Assembly: GCF_036090055.1 (NCBI RefSeq)
Contig: NZ_CP107970.1
Location: forward strand, 4,919,001 to 4,983,000
DNA: 64,000 nt
Direction: 5' to 3'
Source of the DNA: Nocardioides sp. NBC_00368
GTDB lineage: Bacteria; Actinomycetota; Actinomycetes; Propionibacteriales; Nocardioidaceae
The first letter of the stretch is position 1. Each line of letters begins with the position of its first letter. Position numbers and translations under genes: made by a program. Under the pieces are notes generated by a model. It ran no database searches. It saw nothing but the letters and a program-made list of their open reading frames with translations, and was not told the DNA's origin. Below, one piece after another: positions 33,070-43,355 of this stretch.

Positions 33070-33126
33070 CTGAGGCACCTCTGACCTGGACCTAAGGCAG
33101 GCGCCTCATGCGTTGCACTACCTCAG
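33070..33126 (+). promoter_or_regulatory. Shared upstream element, module 2
   Basis: CTGAGG (33070-33075) and CCTCAG (33121-33126) are inverted and flank TAAGGC (33093-33098). TACCTCAG at 33119 begins 26 bases after TAAGGC, the same spacing as at 29802/29828. It lies 17-70 bases upstream of the second small basic gene. Confidence 0.5.
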
Positions 33127-33143
33127 GGGCCGAGTCTGGATGC

Positions 33144-33284
33144 ATGACTTACAGCAGCCAGATCAGCTACGACGCCGAGGTGGCGTACCGCCAGCAGAGC
33201 ATTCGCCGCGCGACCGCGGCCGACCGTCTCGCCCGCCAGGTGAGGCGCCGTCGTCCGCGCCGGATGGACTCGATACACAACTGA
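33144..33284 (+). CDS. Small basic protein of LuxR-linked module 2
   Basis: A 46-residue protein beginning MTYSSQISYDAEVAYRQQS and ending RRMDSIHN, with a run RQVRRRRPRR. It is paralogous to the 40-residue protein at 29897: Tyr-Ser near the start, then Y-[DE]-A-E-V-x-Y-R, Q and an Arg-rich C-terminal half. ATG 33144 is the first start after the shared upstream element. The regulator gene of the same module begins 48 bases downstream. No known family; conservation of both the frame and its place in two modules is the main evidence that it is translated. Confidence 0.7.
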   Translation: MTYSSQISYDAEVAYRQQSIRRATAADRLARQVRRRRPRRMDSIHN

Positions 33285-33331
33285 GTCCTCGGAGGTCGGT
33301 AATGCGGGAGAATCCCGGGCCCGGAGGCGCG

Positions 33332-36262
33332 ATGATAGGGGACATGGCGCAAAGTGCTCGGTCCTTCGTAGGTCGCGACTCGGAGTTGCAGACCCTCACC
33401 GGGCTGCTCGGAGTCGCCTCGACGGACGCTCGACGCCAGCACGTCCTCCTCGCCGGTGACGCCGGCGTCGGCAAGACGCGCCTGCTCACCGCCCTGCGAG
33501 ACAGCGCGGTGACCGACGGCTGGCAGGTGCATGCCGGGCACTGCGTCGACTTCGGCGAGAGCGCCGTGGCCTACATGCCGTTCTCGGAGATCCTCGACCG
33601 CATCGTCGCCGACCTGCCCGACGTCGTCGAGCGGGTGGCGGCCGACTATCCCGCGCTGGCCAGGCTCAGGCCCGTACGTCGCGTGATGGGCGCCAACCAG
33701 GGTGCCGCCGCGTCGGGCACCGACCGGGGCCAGCTCTTCGACGCCGTCCACACCCTCTTCGAGGCGGCCGCCGAGAAGGCGCCGCTGCTGGTCGTGGTCG
33801 AGGACACCCACTGGGCCGACCAGTCCACCCGCGACCTGCTGACCTACCTCTTCACCCGTCCCTACGACGGCCCGGTCGCGATGGTCGCCTCCTACCGGGC
33901 CGACGACATCCACCGCCGGCACCCGCTGCGCCGCCAGGTGGGCGAGTGGGGCCGGCTGCCCGACGTCGAGCGGATCGTGCTCGAGCCGCTCTCCGACGAG
34001 TCGGTGCGCCTGCTGGTCCACGAGCTGGCTCCCGGCAAGGTCGACGCCGAGCGGGTCGTACGCCGCGCCGAGGGCAACGCCTTCTTCGTCGAGGAGCTGG
34101 TCCAGGCCGGCTGCGACGAGGACCTCCCGGTCGACCTCGCCGACCTGCTGCTCGTGCGTCTGGACCGGCTCGACGGCGCGGCCAGAAGTGTGGTCCGGAC
34201 CGCGTCGATCGCTGGACGCCGCGTCACCCACGAGCTGCTCGCCGCGGTGACCGAGATGAAGACCGACGAGCTCGACGACGCGCTGCGCACCGCGGTCGAG
34301 CAGAAGGTGCTGGAGCCGACCGGCTCGCGCTACACGTTCCGCCACGCGCTGCTCGCCGAGGCGGTCTACGACGACCTGCTGCCCGGCGAGCGGGTGCGCC
34401 TGCACGCCCGGTTCGCCGAAGTGCTGAAGGAGACGCCCGGACTGGGCGCGGCCGCCGAGCTGGCGCTGCACGCCAAGCACGCCGGCGACCTCGCGACCGC
34501 GCTGCGTGCCCGCATCGCCGCAGCGGAGGAGGCCCGCAACGTCAGCGGCGTGGGCGAGGCCGCCCACCACTACGAGAAGGCGCTCGGCCTCGCTGCGGAC
34601 CCGAAGGTCGCCAAGGCGGCAGCGGTCGACCTCGATCGGGTCTACGAGCGCGCGGCCGACACTCTCATCCTTGCCGGGCTGCCCTCGCGCGCCGACGCGA
34701 TCCTCGCCGAACGGCTCGATGCCATCCCGGTGGAGCCGTCCGTCGGCCGTGCGCTGCTGCTGGCGACTCGCGCCGAGGCGGCTCTCGCCATGGAGAACGG
34801 CGACCCGCTCACCCACTCCCGCGACGCGATGGTCGCGCTGCCCGACGATGCCGAGCCGAAGGCGCGCTGCGCCGTGCTCGCCGTGCGCACCCGGACGCTG
34901 GTCACCTTCCGCCGCAGCGAGGAGGCCGAGGCGGTCGGTCTCGAGGGCATCGAGATCGCCGAGCGGCACAGCCTCTCCAAGCTCGCCTCCGACATGGCCA
35001 CCAGCCTGTCGATGCTCAAGGTCCGCACCGGCCGCGGTGGCGGCGACAAGGTCGAGGGCTTCCGTCAGGTGCTGCGCGAGACGATCGACCAGGCGCGGCA
35101 GGTCGGGTCGACGTACGCGGTCAGCCGGGGGCTGTTCACCCTCGGCCGCTCCTACGACGAGGCCGGCGACTACACGGAGGCGCTGAGGTGGTTCCGGGCG
35201 GTCATCGACGACGCCGGCGGCGAGTCGCTGCAGTGGTCGCCCTACGCCGCCGCGGCCCGCGCCGACATCGTCCGCATCCAGATGGTCCTGGGGGAGTGGG
35301 ACGAGGCGATGGCGCTGACCGGTGGCAACCTGCCCGACGCACCGCCGATCCCGGTCGCGCTCCTCGACATGCTCCGGATGATGATGGAGCAGGCGCAGGG
35401 GGCGTCGGTCGGTGAGGCGGCGCGAGCACTGCGTTCGTTCTGGACGCAGGAGGGCCTGATCGCCCTCTACGGCGCCACCGTGGAGATGGTCGACGCGGGC
35501 CGCGCCGGAGACCACGCCGGGGTTCTCGCGGTCTACGCGGACACGGTCGAGACCCTCTCCCAGTTCTGGACCGAGTGGTTCGGTGGCCGGGTCCGGCTGG
35601 CGGTCGTGGCCGCCTCGGCGATCGCGCAGATGCTGCCCTCGCTGCCGGCGGCGCAGTGGCCGGCGCTGGTCGAGGCCGTCGACGGGCTGCACAGCGACGG
35701 CGAGCAGGTGGTCGCGCAGTATCAGCCCGGGGAGTGGGGCCCGGAGGGCCGCGCCTGGACCGCGCGGTTGGAGGCCGAGGTGCTTCGCGTCCACTGGCTG
35801 GCCGGCATCGACGCCCCGCCGCAGGAGTCGCTCCTGGCCGCGTGGGCGCGCGCGGAGCAGCAGGTCGAGGCCTACGGCGACGTTCCGGGCCTGGCCGCCG
35901 TCCGGACGACGTACGCAGCGATCCAGCGCGCCACCGGCGACGTGGCCGCGTCACGGGCGACCGCCGACAAGGCCAGGGAGACCGCCAAGCGGCTCGGGTT
36001 GCAGCCGTTGCTCGACGAGCTGCGGTCGCTCGGCGCGACGGCGGTCAAGCAGCAGCCGGCGGCGTCGACGGCGCTCACGCCGCGCGAGAGCGAGATCCTC
36101 ACGCTGGTGGCCGCAGGGCGCAGCAACGGCGAGATCGGCAAGCAGCTGTTCATCTCGACGAAGACGGTCTCCGTGCACGTCTCCAACATCCTCGGGAAGC
36201 TGGGGGCCGGGAGCCGCACCGAGGCGGCGGCGATCGCGCGCAGGCAGCAGCTGATCAGCTGA
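33332..36262 (+). CDS. LuxR-family ATPase transcriptional regulator (LAL type), module 2
   Basis: A 976-residue paralogue of the module 1 regulator. Walker A is GDAGVGKT, Walker B LVVVEDTHWAD is in the identical context TRDLLTYLFTRPYDGPVAM, and the C-terminal LuxR helix-turn-helix (LTPRESEILTLVAAG, ISTKTVSVHVSNIL) is nearly identical, while the TPR-like middle has diverged. This pattern suggests the two regulators read similar DNA but sense different signals. ATG 33332 has GGAGG 4-5 bases upstream; ATG 33344 (MAQSA) is an alternative. No terminator is obvious between it and the membrane-anchored protein gene 94 bases downstream. Confidence 0.9.
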   Translation: MIGDMAQSARSFVGRDSELQTLTGLLGVASTDARRQHVLLAGDAGVGKTRLLTALRDSAVTDGWQVHAGHCVDFGESAVAYMPFSEILDRIVADLPDVVERVAADYPALARLRPVRRVMGANQGAAASGTDRGQLFDAVHTLFEAAAEKAPLLVVVEDTHWADQSTRDLLTYLFTRPYDGPVAMVASYRADDIHRRHPLRRQVGEWGRLPDVERIVLEPLSDESVRLLVHELAPGKVDAERVVRRAEGNAFFVEELVQAGCDEDLPVDLADLLLVRLDRLDGAARSVVRTASIAGRRVTHELLAAVTEMKTDELDDALRTAVEQKVLEPTGSRYTFRHALLAEAVYDDLLPGERVRLHARFAEVLKETPGLGAAAELALHAKHAGDLATALRARIAAAEEARNVSGVGEAAHHYEKALGLAADPKVAKAAAVDLDRVYERAADTLILAGLPSRADAILAERLDAIPVEPSVGRALLLATRAEAALAMENGDPLTHSRDAMVALPDDAEPKARCAVLAVRTRTLVTFRRSEEAEAVGLEGIEIAERHSLSKLASDMATSLSMLKVRTGRGGGDKVEGFRQVLRETIDQARQVGSTYAVSRGLFTLGRSYDEAGDYTEALRWFRAVIDDAGGESLQWSPYAAAARADIVRIQMVLGEWDEAMALTGGNLPDAPPIPVALLDMLRMMMEQAQGASVGEAARALRSFWTQEGLIALYGATVEMVDAGRAGDHAGVLAVYADTVETLSQFWTEWFGGRVRLAVVAASAIAQMLPSLPAAQWPALVEAVDGLHSDGEQVVAQYQPGEWGPEGRAWTARLEAEVLRVHWLAGIDAPPQESLLAAWARAEQQVEAYGDVPGLAAVRTTYAAIQRATGDVAASRATADKARETAKRLGLQPLLDELRSLGATAVKQQPAASTALTPRESEILTLVAAGRSNGEIGKQLFISTKTVSVHVSNILGKLGAGSRTEAAAIARRQQLIS

Positions 36263-36355
36263 ATTCGTGGTGTGCGATGTAAACGTGTGGCTCAATTGTC
36301 ACCATCACCACACGGGTCGACGGGGACGGCTGTGGCGGCACGTTGAGGAGCAGAT

Positions 36356-36949
36356 GTGAAGCAGGGTCAGCAGCACCCGATCGCGGCCGGTGTCACCGCC
36401 CTGATAGCGGTGGCGGTCGGGGTGGGACTGATCGTCGGGATCGCGATGTTCGTCGGTGCCAACGTCATGGGTCTCGGTGGCGGTGGCACCGCCGAAGACC
36501 CGGCCACCGACCCCGATGCGGGCGCCTCGCTCTACGCCCCCTCGCCGAAGCCGACCAAGACCGCGTCGGGTCCGGCGATCACGCTGCGCGCCTCGCCCAC
36601 CAGCGCTCCCGAGAAGAAGGCGGCCACGACCTCGACGAGCCCGTCGCCGTCGAAGTCCACCGATGAGAAGCCGGCGAAGGAGATCACCCTCCAGGTCGGC
36701 ACCGTCCAGGCGAAGCCGATGGAGCGGATCGACATCAGCGGGATCTACCCCGGCGGCGAGGGTGCGATCCTCCGCCTGGAGCGCAACGACGGCCAGGGCT
36801 GGGAGGAGTTCGGCATCCCCGACGTTCCGGTCACCGGCGAGCAGTTCTCCACCGTGATCCAGTCCGGGCGGACCGGGAAGCACAAGTTCCGGATGAAGGA
36901 CATCGACGCCGGCGCCTTCTCCAACGTGGTGAGCGTGACGATCGGCTGA
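36356..36949 (+). CDS. Membrane-anchored protein with Ser/Thr/Lys linker
   Basis: A 197-residue protein of unknown function. A short cytoplasmic start (MKQGQQHP) precedes one transmembrane helix (residues 9-38, with GVGLIVGIAMFVGANVMG). A Pro/Ser/Thr/Lys-rich linker of about 60 residues follows, then a compact beta domain of about 80 residues (ITLQVGTVQAKPMERIDISG to the terminal NVVSVTIG) that looks Ig-like. The domain probably sits outside the cell. GTG 36356 is preceded by GGAGCAG. It lies between the LuxR modules and an aldo/keto reductase, with no visible functional link. Confidence 0.65.
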   Translation: MKQGQQHPIAAGVTALIAVAVGVGLIVGIAMFVGANVMGLGGGGTAEDPATDPDAGASLYAPSPKPTKTASGPAITLRASPTSAPEKKAATTSTSPSPSKSTDEKPAKEITLQVGTVQAKPMERIDISGIYPGGEGAILRLERNDGQGWEEFGIPDVPVTGEQFSTVIQSGRTGKHKFRMKDIDAGAFSNVVSVTIG

Positions 36950-36988
36950 GGCTGGAATAGGCCTGGACTCGGTTGGTTGTATGGGGAC

Positions 36989-37840
36989 ATGACGGTTCCC
37001 ACGATCAAGCTCAACGACGGCACTTCGATCCCGCAGTTCGGTCTCGGCGTCTGGCAGGTCCCCCAGGACGAGACCGAGCAGGTGGTGAGCCAGGCCCTCG
37101 AGGTCGGCTACCGCCACATCGACACGGCGCAGATGTACCAGAACGAGGCCGGTGTCGGGGCCGCGCTGAAGAGCGCCGGCCTCGCCCGCGAGGACGTCTA
37201 CGTCACGACCAAGCTCAACAACTCCCAGCACGACCCGGCCAAGGCGAAGGCATCGCTGGAGCGGTCCCTGGAGCTGCTCGGCCTGGACCGCGTCGACCTG
37301 TTCCTGATCCACTGGCCGCTGCCGACGCAGTACGACGGGACGTACGCGAAGACGTGGGAGGCCCTCGTCGGTCTCCGCGAGGAGGGCCTGACCACCTCCG
37401 TCGGCGTCTCCAACTTCCAGCCCGACCACCTCGACAAGATCGTCGCCGAGACCGGCGTCGCCCCCGCGGTCAACCAGATCGAGGTCCACCCCTACTTCGC
37501 CAACGAGGCCGCGCGCGCCGCGTCCCTGGCCCACGGTGCGAAGGTCGAGGCGTGGTCGCCGCTCGGCCAGGGCGGTGGCGAGCTCACCGACCCGGTGGTC
37601 GCCGAGATCGCCTCCGCGCACGGCAAGTCGCCCGCCCAGGTCCTGCTCCGCTGGCAGATCGACCGTGGCGACATCGTCTTCCCCAAGTCCGTACGCCGCG
37701 AGCGGCTCGAGGAGAACCTCGCGATCTTCGACTTCGAGCTGAGCGCCGACCAGGTCGCCGCCCTCGCGGCCCTCGACAAGGGCGAGTCCGGCCGCTCCGG
37801 CCCCAACCCGGACACCTTCGACTGGATCCCGTCCTTCTGA
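36989..37840 (+). CDS. Aldo/keto reductase (2,5-diketogluconate reductase-like)
   Basis: A 283-residue NADPH-dependent (alpha/beta)8-barrel oxidoreductase. The catalytic tetrad is visible as Asp in RHIDTAQ, Tyr in MYQNE, Lys in TTKLNN and His in LIHWP. The cofactor region is FPKSVRRERLEENLAIFDFEL near the C-terminus. The signature LDLYLIHWP is present as VDLFLIHWP. ATG 36989 begins MTVPTIKLNDG, the usual opening of the AKR5 group; an in-frame TTG at 36977 is rejected. A long hairpin follows the stop immediately, so the gene is monocistronic. Physiological substrate unknown. Confidence 0.92.
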   Translation: MTVPTIKLNDGTSIPQFGLGVWQVPQDETEQVVSQALEVGYRHIDTAQMYQNEAGVGAALKSAGLAREDVYVTTKLNNSQHDPAKAKASLERSLELLGLDRVDLFLIHWPLPTQYDGTYAKTWEALVGLREEGLTTSVGVSNFQPDHLDKIVAETGVAPAVNQIEVHPYFANEAARAASLAHGAKVEAWSPLGQGGGELTDPVVAEIASAHGKSPAQVLLRWQIDRGDIVFPKSVRRERLEENLAIFDFELSADQVAALAALDKGESGRSGPNPDTFDWIPSF

Positions 37841-37845
37841 CCCGT

Positions 37846-37887
37846 CCACGTCGAGTCGGCTCGTCATGACGAGCCGGCTCGACGTGG
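37846..37887 (+). terminator. Hairpin terminator after the aldo/keto reductase
   Basis: Two 21-bp arms with one mismatch (37846-37866, 37867-37887) and no spacer, starting 6 bases after the stop. A partial third copy of the arm (CGAGCCGACTCG) lies at about 37901-37912. The rest of the gap to dnaK holds the HAIR element and promoter. Confidence 0.75.
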
Positions 37888-37972
37888 TTTCCGGTCAGGA
37901 CGAGCCGACTCGGGCTGATTCCGGCGGGCTGGAATAGGGGGCGTAGGGTCTTCGTTGTGGACAGTGAACGAA

Positions 37973-37993
37973 GTTGAGTTGAACCGACTCAAC
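37973..37993. promoter_or_regulatory. HAIR element (HspR operator)
   Basis: GTTGAGT-N7-ACTCAAC matches the HspR-associated inverted repeat CTTGAGT-N7-ACTCAAG except for the outermost base on each side, and has the exact 7-base spacer. It lies 110 bases upstream of dnaK, whose operon encodes HspR. Confidence 0.85.
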
Positions 37994-38102
37994 TTGTTTG
38001 CAACACTCGGCGGCAGCAGCCGCGGGGTCGGCGCAGACCAACCAGTCTTCCGGGCTCCCCGGATCCACATACACACAGCTTCAACAAGCGGAGGTAGCAA
38101 AG

Positions 38103-39958
<1,856 letters not shown>

Positions 39959-39962
<4 letters not shown>

Positions 39963-40699
39963 CCAAGCGCCGCCCCGGCGGGGCGGAGGAGGTCGTCGAG
40001 GAGACGACCTCCGAGTCCCCGCCGCCCGAGACCGACACTGCGACAGAGGCTGGCGAGGAGTCGACCGAGGGCTCCGAGGTGGACGCTGCTGACGGCGACG
40101 CCTCGGACTCGGACGGCTCCGCCGACGCCGGCTCCGACACGAAGGCCTCCGACGAGGAGGCCATCGAGGAGTCGACCGACGACGAGGACAAGGACGAGGA
40201 CGACGAAACCGAGGACGAGGCAGACGTGATCATCGAGGACGAGAGCGAGGTGGACCTCATGGGCGACGCCGCCGACGAGGTCGACAAGCGCGTCGCCGAG
40301 CTGACCACCGACCTGCAGCGTCTCCAGGCCGAGTACGTCAACTACAAGAAGCGGGTCGACCGTGACCGCGAGCTGGTCTCGCAGAACGCGACCTACAAGG
40401 TGCTCACTCCGATCGTGGAGGTGCTCGACACCATCGACCGTGCCCGCGAGCACGGCGAGGTCGAGGGCGGCTTCAAGGCCGTCGCCGACCAGCTCGAGAA
40501 GATCGTGACCAACCTGGGTCTGAAGAAGTTCGGTGAGCCGGGCGACGTCTTCGACCCCAACCGTCACGAGGCGCTCAGCCACATGGGCACCGACCCGGAG
40601 GTCGAGGAGACCTCGGTCAAGCTGGTCGCCAAGGCCGGTTACATGATCGGCGACCGGGTGGTCAGGGCCGCGCAGGTCCTGGTCGTCGACCCGGAGTGA
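39959..40699 (+). CDS. grpE: Nucleotide exchange factor GrpE
   Basis: A 246-residue co-chaperone that exchanges ADP on DnaK. The C-terminal 150 residues hold the long helix (ELTTDLQRLQAEYVNYKKR) and the beta domain ending RPAQVVV-like (RAAQVLVVDPE). The N-terminal 95 residues are an unusually long, strongly acidic, repetitive extension (Glu/Asp/Ser/Ala, with DEDKDEDDETEDEAD), predicted disordered; most GrpE proteins are about 180-220 residues. GTG 39959 overlaps the dnaK stop. An 81-base gap separates it from dnaJ. Confidence 0.95.
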
Positions 40700-40780
40700 C
40701 CCGGAGTGACAACGATGGGTGGTCGAGCCTGCCGGGAGACCGGCAGGCTCGGCCACCGAGAAGAAGGGAGGAGGGGCTAG

Positions 40781-41959
40781 GTGGCTGAGAACGACGGGAT
40801 CCGGCCGGACTGGATCAACAAGGACTACTACGCCGAGCTGGGTGTCAAGAAGGACGCCTCGAGCGACGACATCAAGAAGGCCTATCGCAAGCTCGCGCGG
40901 GCCAACCACCCCGACTCCAACCCGGGCGACGAGGCCAAGCACGAGAAGTTCAAGAAGGTCGCCGAGGCCTACGACGTCGTCGGGGACGCCGAGAAACGCA
41001 AGAAGTACGACGAGGTGCGCACCCTGGGTGCCACCGGCGGCTTCCCGGGCGGTTTCGGTGGCGGCGGCCGCGGCTACAACTTCGAGGACCTCTTCGGTGG
41101 CGGCGGTGCTCAGACCGGTGGGCTCGGCGACATGTTCGGCGACCTGTTCGGCGGTGGCGCCGGTGGAGGCTTCGGTGGGCGGCGTACGGCCCCGAGGGCT
41201 CGGCCGATCAAGGGTGCCGACGTCGAGACGAGCGCCACGATCGGGTTCACCGACGCGCTCGACGGCGTGACCATCTCGCTGCGGCTGACCTCCGACGCCG
41301 CCTGTCCCGACTGCAACGGCACCGGCGGCAAGCCCGGCACGAAGCCGCGGGTCTGCCCCGAGTGCGAGGGTGCGGGCTACGTGGTCAACTCCGTGGGCGG
41401 CGCGTTCTCGATGAACGAGACCTGCCCGCGCTGCGGTGGCCGTCAACTGATCTACGACGAGGCCTGCCCGACCTGCCACGGCTCCGGCCGCGGCACCTCC
41501 GCGCGCACCATCCAGGCGCGCATCCCCGCCGGGGTCAAGGACCGCCAGCGGATCCGGCTCAAGGGCAAGGGCGCGGCCGGCGAGAACGGCGGCCCGGCCG
41601 GTGACCTCTACGTCACCGTGCACGTCACGCCACACCGTGTCTTCGGGCGCAAGGACGACAACCTCACCATCGACGTGCCGGTCGGTTTCGACGAGCTGGC
41701 GCTCGGTGCGGAGGCCAAGCTGCCGACGCTGTCCGGCTCGCCGGTGACGCTGCGGATTCCTGCCGGGACCCCCAACGGTCGTACGTTCCGGGTCCGCGGC
41801 AAGGGATTCCGGCGCGCAGACGGCACCGTGGGTGACCTGCTCGCGACCGTCGAGGTGCAGATCCCGGCCGTGCTCGACGCCGATGCGAAGGCAGCCGTCG
41901 AGGCCTACCGGGCCGCGATGGCCGGTAAGCCACTGCGTACGTCTCTTCTCGAGGAGTGA
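40781..41959 (+). CDS. dnaJ: Chaperone DnaJ (Hsp40)
   Basis: A 392-residue type I J-protein. The J domain has HPD in ANHPDSNPG (residues 46-48). A Gly/Phe-rich region follows (GGFPGGFGGGGRGY and repeats). Four zinc-finger CXXC units are CPDCNGTG, CPECEGAG, CPRCGGRQ and CPTCHGSG; the third lacks the usual last Gly. The substrate-binding domain comes after. The GTG start at 40781 has an exceptionally strong ribosome-binding site (GGGAGGAGGGG, 5 bases upstream). This DnaJ, encoded with HspR, is of the DnaJ1 kind. Its stop overlaps the beginning of hspR. Confidence 0.97.
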   Translation: MAENDGIRPDWINKDYYAELGVKKDASSDDIKKAYRKLARANHPDSNPGDEAKHEKFKKVAEAYDVVGDAEKRKKYDEVRTLGATGGFPGGFGGGGRGYNFEDLFGGGGAQTGGLGDMFGDLFGGGAGGGFGGRRTAPRARPIKGADVETSATIGFTDALDGVTISLRLTSDAACPDCNGTGGKPGTKPRVCPECEGAGYVVNSVGGAFSMNETCPRCGGRQLIYDEACPTCHGSGRGTSARTIQARIPAGVKDRQRIRLKGKGAAGENGGPAGDLYVTVHVTPHRVFGRKDDNLTIDVPVGFDELALGAEAKLPTLSGSPVTLRIPAGTPNGRTFRVRGKGFRRADGTVGDLLATVEVQIPAVLDADAKAAVEAYRAAMAGKPLRTSLLEE

Positions 41960-41961
41960 TG

Positions 41962-42396
41962 ATGAGCGACGGATTCAGCAGCCCGTCCCCGGATGCCGCG
42001 GTCTACGTCATCAGCGTGGCCGCGGAGCTGACCGGGCTGCACCCGCAGACGCTGCGCACCTATGAGCGGATGGGCCTGATCACCCCCGGTCGCACCGGGG
42101 GTGGCGGGCGACGCTACTCCTTCCACGACATCGAGCTGCTGCGCTCGATCGCCGACCTGACCGCGGCCGGCATCGGCATCGAGGGCGTGCGCCGCATCCT
42201 GGCTCTCGAGCAGCACGTCGACGCCCTGCGTCGGCGCAACGAGGAGCTGCTGCACGAGCTGGCGGCGACCCGCGAGGCGCTCGCCCAGGCACGGTCGGCC
42301 GGGCCCGAACAGAAGGGTCCGACCAGCAGGCTTCCTGCGGTTCGTCAGGCGCCGCCAGGGCAGGCGATCGTGGTCTGGCGGCGGCAGCAGGGATAG
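41962..42396 (+). CDS. hspR: Heat-shock repressor HspR (MerR family)
   Basis: A 144-residue MerR-type repressor of the dnaK operon. Residues 14-85 form the winged helix (VYVISVAAELTGLHPQTLRT, then YERMGLITPGRT and GGGRRYSFHDIELL). A coiled-coil follows (EQHVDALRRRNEELLHELAA), ending in a Gln/Pro-rich tail. ATG 41962 has GAGGAG 5 bases upstream; ATG 41959 is equally in frame. In Streptomyces, HspR uses DnaK as co-repressor, which fits the operon order and the HAIR site at 37973. No clear terminator follows; 200 gene-free bases separate it from the convergent DUF6230 array. Confidence 0.95.
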   Translation: MSDGFSSPSPDAAVYVISVAAELTGLHPQTLRTYERMGLITPGRTGGGGRRYSFHDIELLRSIADLTAAGIGIEGVRRILALEQHVDALRRRNEELLHELAATREALAQARSAGPEQKGPTSRLPAVRQAPPGQAIVVWRRQQG

Positions 42397-42415
42397 CGCC
42401 TTTCCTACTGATCGC

Positions 42416-42444
42416 TTGACAGATTTGTTGGCGAGTTGTGGATT
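42416..42444 (+). promoter_or_regulatory. Sigma70-like promoter candidate without a gene
   Basis: TTGACA (42416-42421), 17 bases, then TGGATT (42439-42444), within an A/T-rich island downstream of hspR. No convincing gene follows on the plus strand; the 42483 frame overlaps the minus-strand DUF6230 gene. The -10 match is weak. Confidence 0.25.
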
Positions 42445-42596
42445 TTGGTTAAAACCGATGTTGGTTCGATACCCCCATACTGATGAGTAAGCCGCGAGTG
42501 TCGGACCAACCCCCATATGGTCGGGGCACGCGCGGCGGACCCGGTGGAGCCGACCCGAGACGGACCCGCCGGGTCCTTCCAATTTCGGGCGAGCGC

Positions 42597-43355
42597 TCAG
42601 TTCGGGAACTTCCCCGCCTGCGCTGCGCCCTTGCAGGACTGGTTGCCCGGGAGCAGCTCGATCTCCAGGTTCGGCAGGGTGACCTCGCCTTCGATCTGGG
42701 CCTGCCGGACGTCGCCGTAGACGGAGTTGAGGTTGGCGACGGTCGCGTCGATGCCGGTGAATCCCTGGCCGTTGTTGTGACCTCCGTTGCCGCTGGTCTG
42801 ATACCACCTCGCGTCGAACCCCTGGGGCACGCCCATCGGGTTCGCGGCGTAGGGCGCGGCGCCCGGATTGGTCGTCAGGTCGGTGGTGGCGAGCCCGATC
42901 TGAGCGGTGCCCTGCAGATTGACGCCGGGCGATGACGCGGCCCGGAGCTGGGTGATGTCGAAGGCGACTCTCTGAGCACTGATCTCATTGGTCGTCGGGT
43001 CGTCGTCCCCGGCGGTGAGCCTGATCGTGTAGCTGCCGAGCGCCCCGACCTCCTCCACCCGGGAGAGGCAGAAGCCGTTCATCGTCGCGGAGGCGAAGCC
43101 GGCACGCAGCACCGGTGCCCAGTCGCCCCCGCTGCTGGCGGACGCCTGGGTCTGCACCAGCGCCGTGCCGAACGCCGCGTCGGCGGCGTGGATGCGGCTC
43201 GAGGAGAACGTCGAGCTGCCGTTGTTGATCGTCAGCGTGGGGTTGAAGACCGCGGACGCGGAGGAGCCCATCGCCACGACCATCGCTCCGAGCAGGCCGA
43301 GACCCACCGTCGTCGCCGCGACCATGCGGCGCCATCGTGTCCCGTACGTGCTCAT
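42597..43355 (-). CDS. DUF6230-family exported protein
   Basis: A 252-residue envelope protein of unknown function. The start GTRWRRMVAATTVGLGLLG is the family's basic-plus-hydrophobic N-terminus. A strand-rich domain follows with FCLSRVEEVGALGSYTIRLT and the Cys-containing end LPNLEIELLPGNQSC. Two cysteines may form a disulfide outside the cell. ATG 43355 overlaps the preceding gene's stop by 4 bases (ATGA). Last cistron of a minus-strand array of DUF6230 and DUF6114 genes. Family members in Streptomyces are also paired with DUF6114 membrane proteins. Confidence 0.75.
   Translation of the reverse strand: MSTYGTRWRRMVAATTVGLGLLGAMVVAMGSSASAVFNPTLTINNGSSTFSSSRIHAADAAFGTALVQTQASASSGGDWAPVLRAGFASATMNGFCLSRVEEVGALGSYTIRLTAGDDDPTTNEISAQRVAFDITQLRAASSPGVNLQGTAQIGLATTDLTTNPGAAPYAANPMGVPQGFDARWYQTSGNGGHNNGQGFTGIDATVANLNSVYGDVRQAQIEGEVTLPNLEIELLPGNQSCKGAAQAGKFPN

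Noticed and set aside
33167..35794. 875-codon minus-strand frame opposite the module 2 LuxR gene
   Set aside because: Same reasoning; no domain recognisable and it would cover the small basic gene as well.
42483..42935. 150-codon plus-strand frame beginning MSKPRVSDQPP
   Set aside because: Mostly antisense to the DUF6230 gene and without a ribosome-binding site, despite a promoter-like sequence upstream.
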